Below are positions 15,749-25,121 of a stretch of DNA of 64,000 nucleotides, piece by piece; position 1 is the first letter of the stretch; each line of letters opens with the position of its first letter. Under the pieces are notes generated by a model that saw nothing but the letters and a program-made list of their open reading frames with translations, did not search any database and was not told the DNA's origin. The stretch spans positions 5,446,274 through 5,510,273 of the forward strand of contig NZ_KK073875.1 in the NCBI RefSeq assembly GCF_000585395.1, in the 5' to 3' direction. Made by a program: the position numbers and the translations under genes. The stretch is from Saccharibacillus sacchari DSM 19268 (GTDB taxonomy: Bacteria; Bacillota; Bacilli; Paenibacillales; Paenibacillaceae).

Positions 15749-17797
15749 ATGTATGAACAGACACGTTACGAATCCCTTATCAGAAAGACGGTGACGCGCT
15801 TGGAAATGTTCGAACTTATTTTGTTGATGCTATCGGCGATTGCGCTGTCCAACCTGATCAACCGCTTCGTGCCTTCGGTATCCGTTCCGATTATTCAGAT
15901 CGCGCTCGGCGTCGGATTGACGTTTTTGCCGATGCATGTCGAGGTTACGCTCAACCCGGAGTTGTTCCTGCTGCTGTTCATCGCGCCGCTGTTGTTCAAT
16001 GACGGACGCATGACGGATCGGAAATCGTTTTGGAGTTTGCGCAAACCCATTTTGCTTCTGGCGCTTGGGCTGGTATTCGTCACTGTGGCCTCGCTCGGCT
16101 ATATGCTGAACTGGCTTCTTCCCTCCCTTCCGCTGGCTGCGGCTTTCGCTTTGGCTGCGGCGCTCGCACCGACGGATGCAATCGCGGTCGGAGCGTTGGA
16201 AGATAAGGTCGCCATTCCGCATCGGACGATGAAGATCTTGGAAGGCGAATCGCTGATCAACGATGCTTCGGGTCTGGTCTCGTTCCAGTTTGCGGTAGCC
16301 GCGATGGTGACCGGAGCATTCTCGATCTGGTCGGCAGGTTTGGCTTTTGTCGGCATTTCGCTTGGCGGCATCGCATTGGGCTTGGTCATGACGTTTTTGA
16401 AGCAGCTGTTCGTCATGTGGCTGCGGCGGCTCGGCATGGAGACGGTCAAGCTGCATATGCTGATCGAAGTGCTGACGCCGTTCCTGATTTTCCTGACGGC
16501 GGAACAACTCGGAGTCAACGGGATCTTGGCGGCGGTCAGCGCGGGGGTTGCTCACTCGATCGGCTACCGCAAGCTGAACCCGGAAATCGCCAAGCTGAAT
16601 ATCGTTTCCAAAAGCACGTGGTCGGTGATCATTTTCGTGCTGAACGGTCTGGTCTTCCTGCTGCTCGGTACCCAACTGCCGGAGATCGTGCGCACGATCT
16701 GGGAAAGCCGGGAAATCAGCAACCTCGAAGCGATCGGCCATTCTCTGCTGCTGACGATTCTGCTACTGGGTATTCGCTTCGTTTGGGTGCTGCTGACCCG
16801 GGTGACGGAAGCGAAAGACCATGATGATGAACACGCTCATGCGCAGCCGGGCCGATTCAAAAACGCGCTGATCTTCAGCCTTGCGGGCGTACGCGGCACC
16901 ATTACGCTTGCGAGTGCGTTATCGCTGCCTTTTTTGCTCGATGACGGCAGCCGTTTCCCCGAACGCCACCTGATCATTTTTCTGGCCGCCGGGGTGATTC
17001 TATGGACGTTGCTGGCTGCCAATTATCTGCTTCCTTTATTGATCAAGAACGAGGAAGTACCGGAAAACGAAGATGTACAAGCGGAACTTGCGATTTTACG
17101 AGGCGTCGTGGTGGCGCTTAACGATCAGGCGAATACGGAAAACGCTACGGCGGTCAAGATTGTCGCGCATATGTACAATCAGCGTATTTTTAAACTCAAA
17201 CAAACGTCGCAGCTGGGAGAGTCTCCGCAGACCCTGATGATTCGTACGCTGCAATGGCAAAAAGAATATGCGACGGAAGCGGCACGCAGCCAACACGTCA
17301 ACCCCTTCGTCGCTTATCGCTTCGTGCGTCAGTTGAATAAGCTTCTGTATCGATCCACTCGGGATAAAAGTTATCTGACCGAGCTTCGACGGCTGCCTCG
17401 GGGCAGCGTGAAGCAGCTCCGGCAATTTGTCGATCTATCCGCTGACACATTGAAAGAACGCAGGCGTTCGGAAGAGGTGTTTAAAACAGAGGTTAGCCAA
17501 CATGTGGTGGATCGGCTTAAAGCACTACTGGCTTCCGGTCAAACGGAAATCGAAGCGGAAGATATTCATGTTGCGCTGCTGCGATATGAGCGGTTCCAGC
17601 TTCGCCGGGGAAAAGATTCGGAAGCCCTGGCTGCTCGTCGAAGTTCGGAAGAAGAATTGGATGAGGTGGCTCGGGTGGGGATTCAGCTGGAGCGCGATGA
17701 GATTCAGCGGATGTTCGAGAACGGGAAGCTGTCGCGGAACGGGATGAAAGAAATGAAGAATAATTTGTTAGTGATGGAGCATGATTTGAGGGGGTAG
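15749..17797 (+). CDS. Na+/H+ antiporter, CPA1 (NhaP) family
   Basis: 682 aa. Eleven or twelve hydrophobic helices fill residues ~20-430. LAPTDAIAVGALE and GESLINDASGLVSFQFA carry the CPA1 ion-binding aspartates, and GVRGTITLASALSLP is the conserved G-x-R-G helix. A long soluble C-terminal tail (residues ~440-682) with helical, possibly coiled-coil character is typical of the larger NhaP-type exchangers. Start chosen at ATG 15749, behind AGGAAAATTGAGT. The TTG/ATG near 15800 that would match shorter homologues has a weaker ribosome site. Role: export of Na+ (or K+) in exchange for protons. Confidence 0.85.
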   Translation: MYEQTRYESLIRKTVTRLEMFELILLMLSAIALSNLINRFVPSVSVPIIQIALGVGLTFLPMHVEVTLNPELFLLLFIAPLLFNDGRMTDRKSFWSLRKPILLLALGLVFVTVASLGYMLNWLLPSLPLAAAFALAAALAPTDAIAVGALEDKVAIPHRTMKILEGESLINDASGLVSFQFAVAAMVTGAFSIWSAGLAFVGISLGGIALGLVMTFLKQLFVMWLRRLGMETVKLHMLIEVLTPFLIFLTAEQLGVNGILAAVSAGVAHSIGYRKLNPEIAKLNIVSKSTWSVIIFVLNGLVFLLLGTQLPEIVRTIWESREISNLEAIGHSLLLTILLLGIRFVWVLLTRVTEAKDHDDEHAHAQPGRFKNALIFSLAGVRGTITLASALSLPFLLDDGSRFPERHLIIFLAAGVILWTLLAANYLLPLLIKNEEVPENEDVQAELAILRGVVVALNDQANTENATAVKIVAHMYNQRIFKLKQTSQLGESPQTLMIRTLQWQKEYATEAARSQHVNPFVAYRFVRQLNKLLYRSTRDKSYLTELRRLPRGSVKQLRQFVDLSADTLKERRRSEEVFKTEVSQHVVDRLKALLASGQTEIEAEDIHVALLRYERFQLRRGKDSEALAARRSSEEELDEVARVGIQLERDEIQRMFENGKLSRNGMKEMKNNLLVMEHDLRG

Positions 17798-17944
17798 GCG
17801 GGAGGGGAGACGCTGCGGGAGAAATTCGGTCAAGACGCTGTCTCACCCAGAAATTTGAGATTGGAATGTATTCCAATCTCAAATTTCTGGGTTCAAAGGC
17901 GTCTTGACCTGAATTTCTCCCTCCGCTACGACCTTCCGCCGTGG
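17798..17944. repeat. intergenic palindromic repeat, copy 2
   Basis: Starts directly after the antiporter stop. Arms GGGAGAAATTC / GAATTTCTCCC enclose GTCAAGACGC / GCGTCTTGAC. The innermost perfect stem of about 20 bp (CCAGAAATTTGAGATTGGAA and its complement) has a loop of about 4 bases. TTCAAAGGCG lies at 17892-17901. The element reads in opposite orientation to copy 3. Confidence 0.7.
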
Positions 17945-17960
17945 GGGGTTGAAGAGATAA

Positions 17961-17998
17961 AGAAAGAGCTCTGGGAATCTCGTCCCAGAGCTCTTTCT
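17961..17998 (+). terminator. strong hairpin terminator between convergent genes
   Basis: AGAAAGAGCTCTGGGA and its exact complement flank ATCTCG. It sits between the antiporter and alpha-galactosidase 3' ends and could serve either strand. Confidence 0.7.
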
Positions 17999-18116
17999 AT
18001 TGCGATTATTGATACTTACTGATCTCGATACTTACTAACTCTTATGGTGACTTCATGAGGGTGATTTGCATGGATCTCGTTTTTTTTGAAGATGAAGGGC
18101 TGCTTCCTATTAAAGC

Positions 18117-20324
18117 TTAGGCTTCTTTAATCACGTACAGCACGCTTTGGAAATCGCCGTTGAGCATCGGTAGCGGAAGGCCGAAGTTCATCAGTTCGTC
18201 GCCGCCGTAGACTTGGCCGCTTTCGCCTGTGCCGAGGCGTCCTTCGACGGTGTAGCGTTTCAGCGGGTCAAGACCTTTGAGTTTCAGGCGGCGCAGCGGC
18301 GCGTTGGGTTCGCCGAGTACGCGGAAGTAAGCGGCGAAAGCTTCGGAACGGTCTTCGGACACGTAAGCCCAAGCGGTATCGTTGCTTTCGAACGGGTTTT
18401 TGATCCGGTAGAAGTTGCCGAACTGGATCAGGTTGCGCAGTTCTTTGTATTGTTGAACCTGCGCTTTCACTTCCGTTTTCTCTTCTTCGGTGAATTTCGT
18501 CAGATCCAATTCGTAGCCGAAGTTGCCGCTCATGGCGACATGTCCGCGCATTTCGAGCGGCGTGATGCGGCCGACCTGATGGTTCGGAACCGCCGATACG
18601 TGCGCGCCCATGCTGCTCGCCGGGTAGACGATGCTGGTTCCGTATTGGATCTTCAGGCGCTCGACCGCGTCGCTGTCGTCGCTCGTCCAAGTCTGAGGCA
18701 TGTAATAGAGCATGCCCGGATCGAAGCGTCCGCCGCCGCCGGAGCAGCTTTCGAACAGGATATGCGGGAAGCGCGACACGATGCGTTCCAGCACGCTGTA
18801 CAAGCCGAGCATATAACGGTGAGCCGTTTCGCGCTGGCGGTTGGCTGCCAGCAATTCCGAACCGATCTCGGTCATGTTGCGGTTCATGTCCCATTTTACG
18901 TAGGTGATCGGCGCCGATTCCAAGACTTTGGAAACGGAATCGACGATGTAGTCGCAGACGTCCGGTCGCGACAAGTCGAGGATCAGCTGACGGCGCGCTT
19001 CCGTCCGGCTGCGGTTCGGCACGTGCAGGCACCATTCCGGATGATTCCGGTACAGTTCGCTGTTCGGGGAAACCATCTCCGGTTCGAACCACAATCCGAA
19101 TTCCATGCCGGTTGCGGTAATATCGCTCGCGAGTTTGGACAAGCCTTCCGGCAGTTTGCGGGAATCTTCGAACCAATCGCCGAGCGAGCTGTCGTCGCTG
19201 TCGCGTTTGCCGAACCAGCCGTCGTCGAGCACGAACAATTCGATCCCCAGTTCTTTGCCCGATGCCGCGATCTCCTTGATTTTATCTGCATTGAAATTAA
19301 AGTACGTCGCTTCCCAGTTGTTAACGAGGATCGGACGCGCTTTGTCGCGGAATTCGCCGCGGCTCAGACGGGTGCGGTACAACTTGTGATACGTGCGCGA
19401 CATGCCGCCGAGTCCTTCCGACGAACGGACCATGACCGCTTCCGGCGCTTGGAACGCTTCGCCTGCTTCGAGTCTCCACTCGAAATCGAACGGCTGGATA
19501 CCGAGCTGCGCGCGCGTTGTTCCGTACGAATCGACTTCGACTTGTCCGAGGAAACCGCCGCTGTAGACCAGACTCAATCCGTACACTTCGCCGAAGTCCT
19601 CGCCCGAATCTTTGGCAAGCAGCGCGATGAACGGGTTTTGGTTATGACTGCTCGATCCGCGTTTGCTGTCGATTCGGTGAATGCCCGGAACCAATTCGCG
19701 CTTGTGGATATGACGCTCGCGAATCCATGCGCCGGAAAGCTGCAAGAACTCGAAGTCGCTATGGTTGAAATCTACGCTGGCGCTGAGTGCGCGACCCAGA
19801 GCGATGACTTCTTGCCCTTCATTGATGAAACGAACCGAGCGGGTAATGGCGTCCAGCTCGTTGAATACGCTATAGCTCAGCACGACATGCAGACCGGTCA
19901 ATGCGTCGCGCAAATGCAGGTGCAGCGTCTCGGCTTCCGCGTCATTTTCCACGTAGGTTGCCGGAAGTCCCTCAAGCGCGGGCTTGCCGGATACGATCTC
20001 ATGACGCTCGTAGGCCAGGCGGCTGATCGTCGTTCCGTCCGTATAACGGGCTTCAAACGCAGGCTCGCGGAAATCGCCGCTGCCGTACGACGGATACTCC
20101 TGAGGCAGCGTATCGAGCGAGAATTGCATCGCGTCCGCGCTCAGGTTCGGGTGGAATGAGCAGCGCTCGATCGAAAAAATATGTTTATCGAACGTTTCCT
20201 GAGACAACTTGGGTCCCCAGTAGACATGCGCAGGGTGCGCCGACTCGACAAGCTCGATCACGTAACTGGACGCCGCCGATTGCAGATGGAACGTTTGATG
20301 TTCGGAATTAAAGAAAATAGGCAA
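18117..20324 (-). CDS. alpha-galactosidase (GH36)
   Basis: 735 aa. N-terminal beta-sandwich, then the (beta/alpha)8 barrel. NNWEATYFNFN, LDDGWFGKRDSDDSSLGDW, KWDMNRNMTE (nucleophile D) and SCSGGGGRFDPGMLYY followed by WTSDDSD (acid/base D) are all present, as in Gram-positive GH36 alpha-galactosidases. No signal peptide, so it acts in the cytoplasm on melibiose or raffinose-type sugars. No transporter is adjacent. Confidence 0.93.
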   Translation of the reverse strand: MPIFFNSEHQTFHLQSAASSYVIELVESAHPAHVYWGPKLSQETFDKHIFSIERCSFHPNLSADAMQFSLDTLPQEYPSYGSGDFREPAFEARYTDGTTISRLAYERHEIVSGKPALEGLPATYVENDAEAETLHLHLRDALTGLHVVLSYSVFNELDAITRSVRFINEGQEVIALGRALSASVDFNHSDFEFLQLSGAWIRERHIHKRELVPGIHRIDSKRGSSSHNQNPFIALLAKDSGEDFGEVYGLSLVYSGGFLGQVEVDSYGTTRAQLGIQPFDFEWRLEAGEAFQAPEAVMVRSSEGLGGMSRTYHKLYRTRLSRGEFRDKARPILVNNWEATYFNFNADKIKEIAASGKELGIELFVLDDGWFGKRDSDDSSLGDWFEDSRKLPEGLSKLASDITATGMEFGLWFEPEMVSPNSELYRNHPEWCLHVPNRSRTEARRQLILDLSRPDVCDYIVDSVSKVLESAPITYVKWDMNRNMTEIGSELLAANRQRETAHRYMLGLYSVLERIVSRFPHILFESCSGGGGRFDPGMLYYMPQTWTSDDSDAVERLKIQYGTSIVYPASSMGAHVSAVPNHQVGRITPLEMRGHVAMSGNFGYELDLTKFTEEEKTEVKAQVQQYKELRNLIQFGNFYRIKNPFESNDTAWAYVSEDRSEAFAAYFRVLGEPNAPLRRLKLKGLDPLKRYTVEGRLGTGESGQVYGGDELMNFGLPLPMLNGDFQSVLYVIKEA

Positions 20325-20565
20325 GGGAAAATCCTCCGTTTCGGGCTAAGTTAACGATAAGCGTTATACTGAATCGATAATCCGAGGCTGCCTGATTCGT
20401 ATCAACGATTGACATGGCATGATCCCAGCTTGATTACCGATAACAATCCCAGTATAAGAGGAAAGCAGGTAAATGGAGAATGTCAGGATGTATGATGTGC
20501 ATGTCATAAAGCAAGATAAGCACGAAAAACATAAAGCGCTTCCCTCCCCTTCTTGATCCACATGC

Positions 20566-20607
20566 CAAAAAGCTCCGCAGTAGCGCTTTTCTGCGAAGCT
20601 TTTTTCA
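20566..20607 (-). terminator. terminator of the GH30 gene
   Basis: Stem AAAAAGCT-CGCAG / CTGCG-AGCTTTTT, 23 bp past the stop at 20630. Confidence 0.75.
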
Positions 20608-20629
20608 ACCTGCAATTTTGACTTCGATG

Positions 20630-21970
20630 CTAATCTCGACCGATCACAATAGTATTAAACGAACCCGCCGTCAGTTCAAAACGCAGCGTCTGTCCGTCAT
20701 GCTCCAAGTTCAATTCCCGACTGTCCGTAAACGAATTGTTCACGATCACCGCGATGCTGCCGTCCGGGTTGCGGAACGCCGTCGCCTTTCCCGTCCACGG
20801 CCCTGCAAGTCCGATCCGGTAAGCGCCGGGTACGACGTAACGGGCATAATGCTTCATCACGTAATATTCCGGGTTGAGCGTCAGTTGCCCGCTGTCCGGT
20901 TCCGCCGTTGCCATCGAATTCTGCTCCCAACCCCATGTGCTGCGTCCTTTGGGTTCAAGCGTCATATTCCAGTAGATATAGGCGTTCACGCCGTTCGCAA
21001 AATAATGCTGGAACAGATTGTACACGTAACGCGCATAGCCCCAACTGTTCAATCCGTCGCCGCATTCGTTTTCCGTTTGCATATAACGCAGTTCGGGATA
21101 GCTGGCAACCGTGCGCTGGATCGCATGTTTGCCTGCCCATTGGTACCCGACGCCTTTGATGTGACGATATGCCCGAGGGTCGCTCAGCACGACGGCCGCG
21201 TAATCGTCGAAGTCCGTCGTTTTTTTCTTGATCAGCTCTTCCCACGGGTCCGGCGCATTGATCGTTCCGAGCCAAATCTCCGTATCCAGTCCATGCTCCT
21301 CGAACGCCGGGCCCAAGTAGTCCGCAATGAACTCCCTCAGCTGCTCGCCCGTCCATACGCAAGAAGGGAATTTCTGATCCGCGATGACCTCGTTTTGCAC
21401 ATGGATCTGGTGAATCGTAATCCCTTCTTCGCGGTACGCCTGCACGAACTTCACGAAATACAGCGCGTATGCCTTCAATATCCCGGGTTCCCAGCGCAGC
21501 GTGCCGTAGTTGTAAGCTTTCGGCGTCTTCATCCAGGTCGGCGGGCTCCACGGCGAAGCGAACAGTTTCAGATCGGGATTGTAGCTCAAGGCTTCGCGAA
21601 TATACGGAATCAAATACTTGAAATCCCTCTCGATCGAAAAATGTTCCATCGCGTAATCGCCGTCATGTTCGTTGTGGCTGTACCATTGCTGCGCGTAGTC
21701 GCTTGCCCCGATCGGGAGTCGGCAAATCGCAAAGCGATGCTCGCCTTCCGGATGGAACAACGCGTGCATCAACTGCTGACGATTCTCCTGATCCAAATGC
21801 TCCAGAGCCAGATAACCCAATTCGTTAAAGCAACCGCCGAATCCTTCGACCTGTTGAAACCGCTGTCCGGTAAAAGATAAATTGGCGACGCCTTCGCCTT
21901 TTTCGTAAGTTCGTTGCTGCCAAGCATTTTGTTCGTCCGTATAAAAATGCTGAATGTTCAGATTGGTCAT
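20630..21970 (-). CDS. GH30 glycoside hydrolase (glucosylceramidase-like)
   Basis: 446 aa. The (beta/alpha)8 core has GFGGCFNELG at the start, ASPWSPPTWMKTP in the middle, HVQNEV (acid/base E) and MQTENECGDG (nucleophile E). These fit the GH30 family of retaining beta-glucosidases, xylanases and beta-1,6-glucanases. A C-terminal beta-sandwich follows (residues ~370-446). No signal peptide. An upstream GTG (21976) is only ~5 bp from AAGGAGG, whereas the ATG at 21968-21970 has good spacing. The divergent AraC gene at 22071 is its likely regulator. Confidence 0.88.
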   Translation of the reverse strand: MTNLNIQHFYTDEQNAWQQRTYEKGEGVANLSFTGQRFQQVEGFGGCFNELGYLALEHLDQENRQQLMHALFHPEGEHRFAICRLPIGASDYAQQWYSHNEHDGDYAMEHFSIERDFKYLIPYIREALSYNPDLKLFASPWSPPTWMKTPKAYNYGTLRWEPGILKAYALYFVKFVQAYREEGITIHQIHVQNEVIADQKFPSCVWTGEQLREFIADYLGPAFEEHGLDTEIWLGTINAPDPWEELIKKKTTDFDDYAAVVLSDPRAYRHIKGVGYQWAGKHAIQRTVASYPELRYMQTENECGDGLNSWGYARYVYNLFQHYFANGVNAYIYWNMTLEPKGRSTWGWEQNSMATAEPDSGQLTLNPEYYVMKHYARYVVPGAYRIGLAGPWTGKATAFRNPDGSIAVIVNNSFTDSRELNLEHDGQTLRFELTAGSFNTIVIGRD

Positions 21971-22026
21971 TTTCACGTTTCCTCCTTGGTCTTGCGCGTC
22001 TGCACCAGGTACGTTACAGTCATTAT

Positions 22027-22040
22027 AGCAAGCGTTTTCA
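22027..22040. promoter_or_regulatory. cre-like site in the divergent GH30/araC promoter region
   Basis: AGCAAGCGTTTTCA differs from the catabolite-responsive consensus TGNAANCGNWNNCA only at its first base. The position between a glycosidase and its regulator makes CcpA control plausible. Confidence 0.5.
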
Positions 22041-22070
22041 TAATTGAAGATACGCTAATCCAAGCAAAAC

Positions 22071-23009
22071 TTGCCCAAATCCAAGGTGGTGGACGCAATC
22101 GAAATTCCTGAAAATTACCGATCCTATTTGTCTCCGCAATCCAACTGGATGCCCGCGATCGATTGGAACGTAAAGCTGTTCGGCGCGCATACCCAGGAAG
22201 TGCCGTACGGCTGGAAGGTTCCCGAAGAGTCACATACGGCATTTGAGCTGATGTTGATCCTGCGCGGCTCTCAGTGCACGAAGCTGGAGCGCATCCAATA
22301 CGATCTGCTCGAAGGCGATATTCTGCTGGTTCCGCCTGGCGCACGTCATGCGACGGACTGCCGGCAAGCGGAAGGCTTGCACTATTTTATCGCCCATTTC
22401 AATCTCGACGATCCGCTGTTCCGGCAAACGATGCGCCGCTGCGGACCGCTTCATTTCCGTTCCGGCAGCGAGGATAACGAACGTCTGAAAGCCACGATGA
22501 AAAAATGGGTGCAGCTGATTCACAGCGACGGCCAGTACACCACCGCAGATTTGTTTCGTATTCAGGCAGGTTTGTTCGAGGTGCTGTACCTGCTCGCCGA
22601 TTATGCTTCGAATCACGCGGAAACGATCGTATCGCCGACGGCCGGACATTACGCGACCTTGATCGCCCAATCGATCAAGTCGGCTTTTTACATGGAAAAC
22701 GTCCGGGAGCAGAATCTCCAACACGGCGAGATCCGCATCGAACAAATCGCCGCGAATCTCGGCATCAGTTCCGGTTACGCGCTCGAAGTATTCCGTCAGG
22801 TGTACGGCACTTCGCCGCGCAGCTATCTGTCGGAACTTAAACTTCATGAAGCGAAGCAGTTAATTCAGCAACCGGATCTCGCCTTCACCGCAATCGCGGC
22901 TAGGCTCGGATACTCCACGTTGCCCCATTTCAGCCGGCAGTTTAAGCGCTGGACGGGCATGAGTCCGCGCGAGTACAGGCAGACGTTAGGCCGCGTGAAG
23001 CTGATTTGA
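22071..23009 (+). CDS. AraC-family transcriptional regulator
   Basis: Up to 312 aa. Cupin sensor domain (TAFELMLILRGSQ, GDILLVPPGARHATD), then a C-terminal double HTH (IRIEQIAANLGISSGYALEVF and FTAIAARLGYSTLPHFSRQFK). The start is uncertain: the TTG at 22071 has a poor ribosome site, and the tandem GTGs at 22086 and 22089 are alternatives. Divergent from the GH30 gene, which it probably controls. Confidence 0.8.
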   Translation: MPKSKVVDAIEIPENYRSYLSPQSNWMPAIDWNVKLFGAHTQEVPYGWKVPEESHTAFELMLILRGSQCTKLERIQYDLLEGDILLVPPGARHATDCRQAEGLHYFIAHFNLDDPLFRQTMRRCGPLHFRSGSEDNERLKATMKKWVQLIHSDGQYTTADLFRIQAGLFEVLYLLADYASNHAETIVSPTAGHYATLIAQSIKSAFYMENVREQNLQHGEIRIEQIAANLGISSGYALEVFRQVYGTSPRSYLSELKLHEAKQLIQQPDLAFTAIAARLGYSTLPHFSRQFKRWTGMSPREYRQTLGRVKLI

Positions 23010-23035
23010 AGCAACAGGCGAACATTCGGTCATGA

Positions 23036-23071
23036 CAAAAAGCCGCAGATCGCGAATCGGCGGCTTTAATT
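23036..23071 (+). terminator. terminator of the AraC gene
   Basis: AAAGCCGC/GCGGCTTT stem with a 13-base loop, 27 bp after the stop. Confidence 0.75.
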
Positions 23072-23113
23072 AATGAGCGGAACGGTTCTCGACCAAGCTG
23101 CTCGTACTCTATA

Positions 23114-23941
23114 CTAACTCACGATCCGCTCCAGATTTTGCAGCGTCGAAGCCAGGGCTTTCTCGTGATCTTTCCGACCGATCCCGCTCGGTACCTGTTC
23201 GCAGACCACCGTGACTTCCGTCCCGCTGCCTGCGGCTTGCAGATTCCAGGTCATTCGCATTTCTCCGGCAAAAGCAGGATCGGGCGAGTCGAACGTAACA
23301 GCCTGCACGATCTTTTCGCCGGGAACCAATTCCACGAATGTGCCTTCCACAATATCCGTATCCGTCGACGATTTGCCCATAGCGGAACCTGAACTGCCTG
23401 TATAAGTCAGCACCATCCGGTAAGCGCCGCCCGCTTGCGGTTCGAAGCGCTCGATCTTCCCACGCATCCCTTCGGGCGGAAGCCAACGTACCAGCACATC
23501 CGGATCGACGAATGCCCAATACAGTTTCTGCGGCGAAGCTTGAATGACGCGGGAAGCCGAGTCTGTGCGCGGACCTTGTACCCTGCTTGCTCCTCCTTGT
23601 GCAAAACCGGATGTCGGCAAAGAATTAGAATTCGCGACATGCACGCCATCCTCTTGTTCGGCAGCAACCGTAATTCTCTGCATTTCCAATCGACTTAACG
23701 GACGTAACGCCTGAAATAATCCCACTCCCGCCAAAATGGCTCCAAGCGTCCGATAAGCGGCGATCCCGCTCTGCTGCACCAACCAAAACCTCGTTCCCGA
23801 ACCGTACTCATCTTGACTACTCGTCAACGAATCCGCTTGGGCCAACCCAAGCTCCGTGCTTCGCAGCACGAGCAATATGCCGACTATGCCCAACAGCAGC
23901 GAAATTCCTCTCAGCGCAAACGACAACGACGACTTTTTCAT
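23114..23941 (-). CDS. membrane protein with C-terminal SRPBCC (AHSA1-like) domain
   Basis: 275 aa from the ATG behind AAAGGAG. Residues ~1-85 hold two or three hydrophobic helices (GISLLLGIVGILLVL, AAYRTLGAILAGVGLFQAL). After a low-complexity linker, residues ~130-275 form a START/AHSA1-like domain (VIQASPQKLYWAFVDPDVL, VRWLPPEGMRGKIERFEP, MTWNLQAAGSGTEVTVV). The two parts are normally separate proteins, so this is an unusual fusion. Ligand unknown. Confidence 0.65.
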   Translation of the reverse strand: MKKSSLSFALRGISLLLGIVGILLVLRSTELGLAQADSLTSSQDEYGSGTRFWLVQQSGIAAYRTLGAILAGVGLFQALRPLSRLEMQRITVAAEQEDGVHVANSNSLPTSGFAQGGASRVQGPRTDSASRVIQASPQKLYWAFVDPDVLVRWLPPEGMRGKIERFEPQAGGAYRMVLTYTGSSGSAMGKSSTDTDIVEGTFVELVPGEKIVQAVTFDSPDPAFAGEMRMTWNLQAAGSGTEVTVVCEQVPSGIGRKDHEKALASTLQNLERIVS

Positions 23942-24056
23942 GGGTACTCCTTTCGGAAGCGAAAGGCTTGAGCTAGCCATTCGCATTCAGTTGGTGGCTT
24001 ATGATCCAAATTACGCTCAAAAGCCGTTCCATGAATCATCTGTCGTTCTCTTTTCG

Positions 24057-24329
24057 TTATGCGTCAAGCCAAATCTTCCCTGCCAACAGCAAACAAAGCA
24101 CCATACAAACCATCATGATCCGAAAGACTTTTCGATTTCCGCGGAACGGGTACGCAGCGGCACCGAAAAATACCGCGGCAGACAACTTGGCTCCAACCTG
24201 CGCATACAGATGGAACGCACTGCCGCTAAACACGATCGCTGAAGCCAGGGCCGACAGAATCAGAATTTTGTACCCCAAAGGTTCGCGCAAGAACATGGCA
24301 TATAATCCTTTGAGCCGCGGAATAAACAT
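24057..24329 (-). CDS. small membrane protein
   Basis: 90 aa from the ATG behind AAGGAGG (the open frame extends 49 codons further without a ribosome site). Three hydrophobic segments around residues 20-85. No named family recognised. Confidence 0.55.
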   Translation of the reverse strand: MFIPRLKGLYAMFLREPLGYKILILSALASAIVFSGSAFHLYAQVGAKLSAAVFFGAAAYPFRGNRKVFRIMMVCMVLCLLLAGKIWLDA

Positions 24330-24365
24330 TGAAAACCTCCTTCGATCGAATGGTACTCCTGAAAA

Positions 24366-24401
24366 TATACGCTTTATCACTTCATTATGATAAAGCGTAT
24401 A
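24366..24401 (-). terminator. perfect hairpin, probable terminator
   Basis: TATACGCTTTATCA and its complement around CTTCAT, followed by TTTTC on the minus strand. Located between the DUF3885 gene and the small membrane-protein gene. Confidence 0.6.
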
Positions 24402-24441
24402 CGCGGCAAATTCCTGTCGGTTCCGTTTGGATAAAAAATCA

Positions 24442-25101
24442 TTAATCAGGTTGTGGCTCGCGCAGATTTTGAGCAAATACGACTTCGATTCGTTGACGGT
24501 CGTACTCTAAGATCCAATTATTGCAAGCCGTATACACCTCGCGTAATGCGTCCTCCGAATTCGCGATCACGTCGCAGCCCCGATCATCATAGACATGAAA
24601 GATCGTTCCGGTCGTTTGGTTGATGATATACACCTCATGCTCAATCGAGGGCTTTACTCCCATATCCGTATTGCACAACGATCGAATCAGATGCTCGGCT
24701 CGGAGAACCCGTCCCCGGCACTCCAACACAAATCGATGCGTCTCGATATTTTCATCCTTTTCCCCTTCGGCATAAATATACGGAATCGCGACCTGACTGA
24801 GCTTTCTCAACACTCTATGATCCTTAACCCGGCGACGGTACACATTCAGCTTTCGCTCATGGCGGCGAGGCCGATCAAGGAAATGCGCGTTCGTCACTAC
24901 CAACAGTTCGTCGTCTTCCCGATGTAGCAGTCTGTACAGATGTATCGCCCGGTCGCCGGCTTCGCGCAAGTAACGTTCTTTTTGCGACATGTCCAATTCA
25001 GGATCGCCAAGTTCAAAACGGATACCGATATCCCATGAGTAGAAAAGGGGCTTGCGCAAAGGCAAACCCGGAAATTGCTTATCCATAAAATCATCCAACA
25101 T
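24442..25101 (-). CDS. DUF3885 domain protein
   Basis: 219 aa. The C-terminal half carries the DUF3885 signature (INQTTGTIFHVYDDRGCDVI, then WILEYDRQRIEVVF). The N-terminal half (KPLFYSWDIGIRFELGDPEL) also fits the family, whose function is unknown. An ATG at 25101 and a GTG at 25104 share the GAGGAGG ribosome site, so the exact start is open by one codon. Confidence 0.75.
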   Translation of the reverse strand: MLDDFMDKQFPGLPLRKPLFYSWDIGIRFELGDPELDMSQKERYLREAGDRAIHLYRLLHREDDELLVVTNAHFLDRPRRHERKLNVYRRRVKDHRVLRKLSQVAIPYIYAEGEKDENIETHRFVLECRGRVLRAEHLIRSLCNTDMGVKPSIEHEVYIINQTTGTIFHVYDDRGCDVIANSEDALREVYTACNNWILEYDRQRIEVVFAQNLREPQPD

Positions 25102-25121
25102 CACATACCTTACCTCCTCGG

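Noticed and set aside
18213-20159. 648-codon plus-strand frame
   Set aside because: Antisense shadow of the alpha-galactosidase gene.
20333-20629. Small gene between the GH36 and GH30 genes
   Set aside because: The only frames lack ribosome sites; apart from promoter-like sequence and the hairpin at 20566 I see nothing.
20618-21880. 420-codon plus-strand frame
   Set aside because: Antisense shadow of the GH30 gene.
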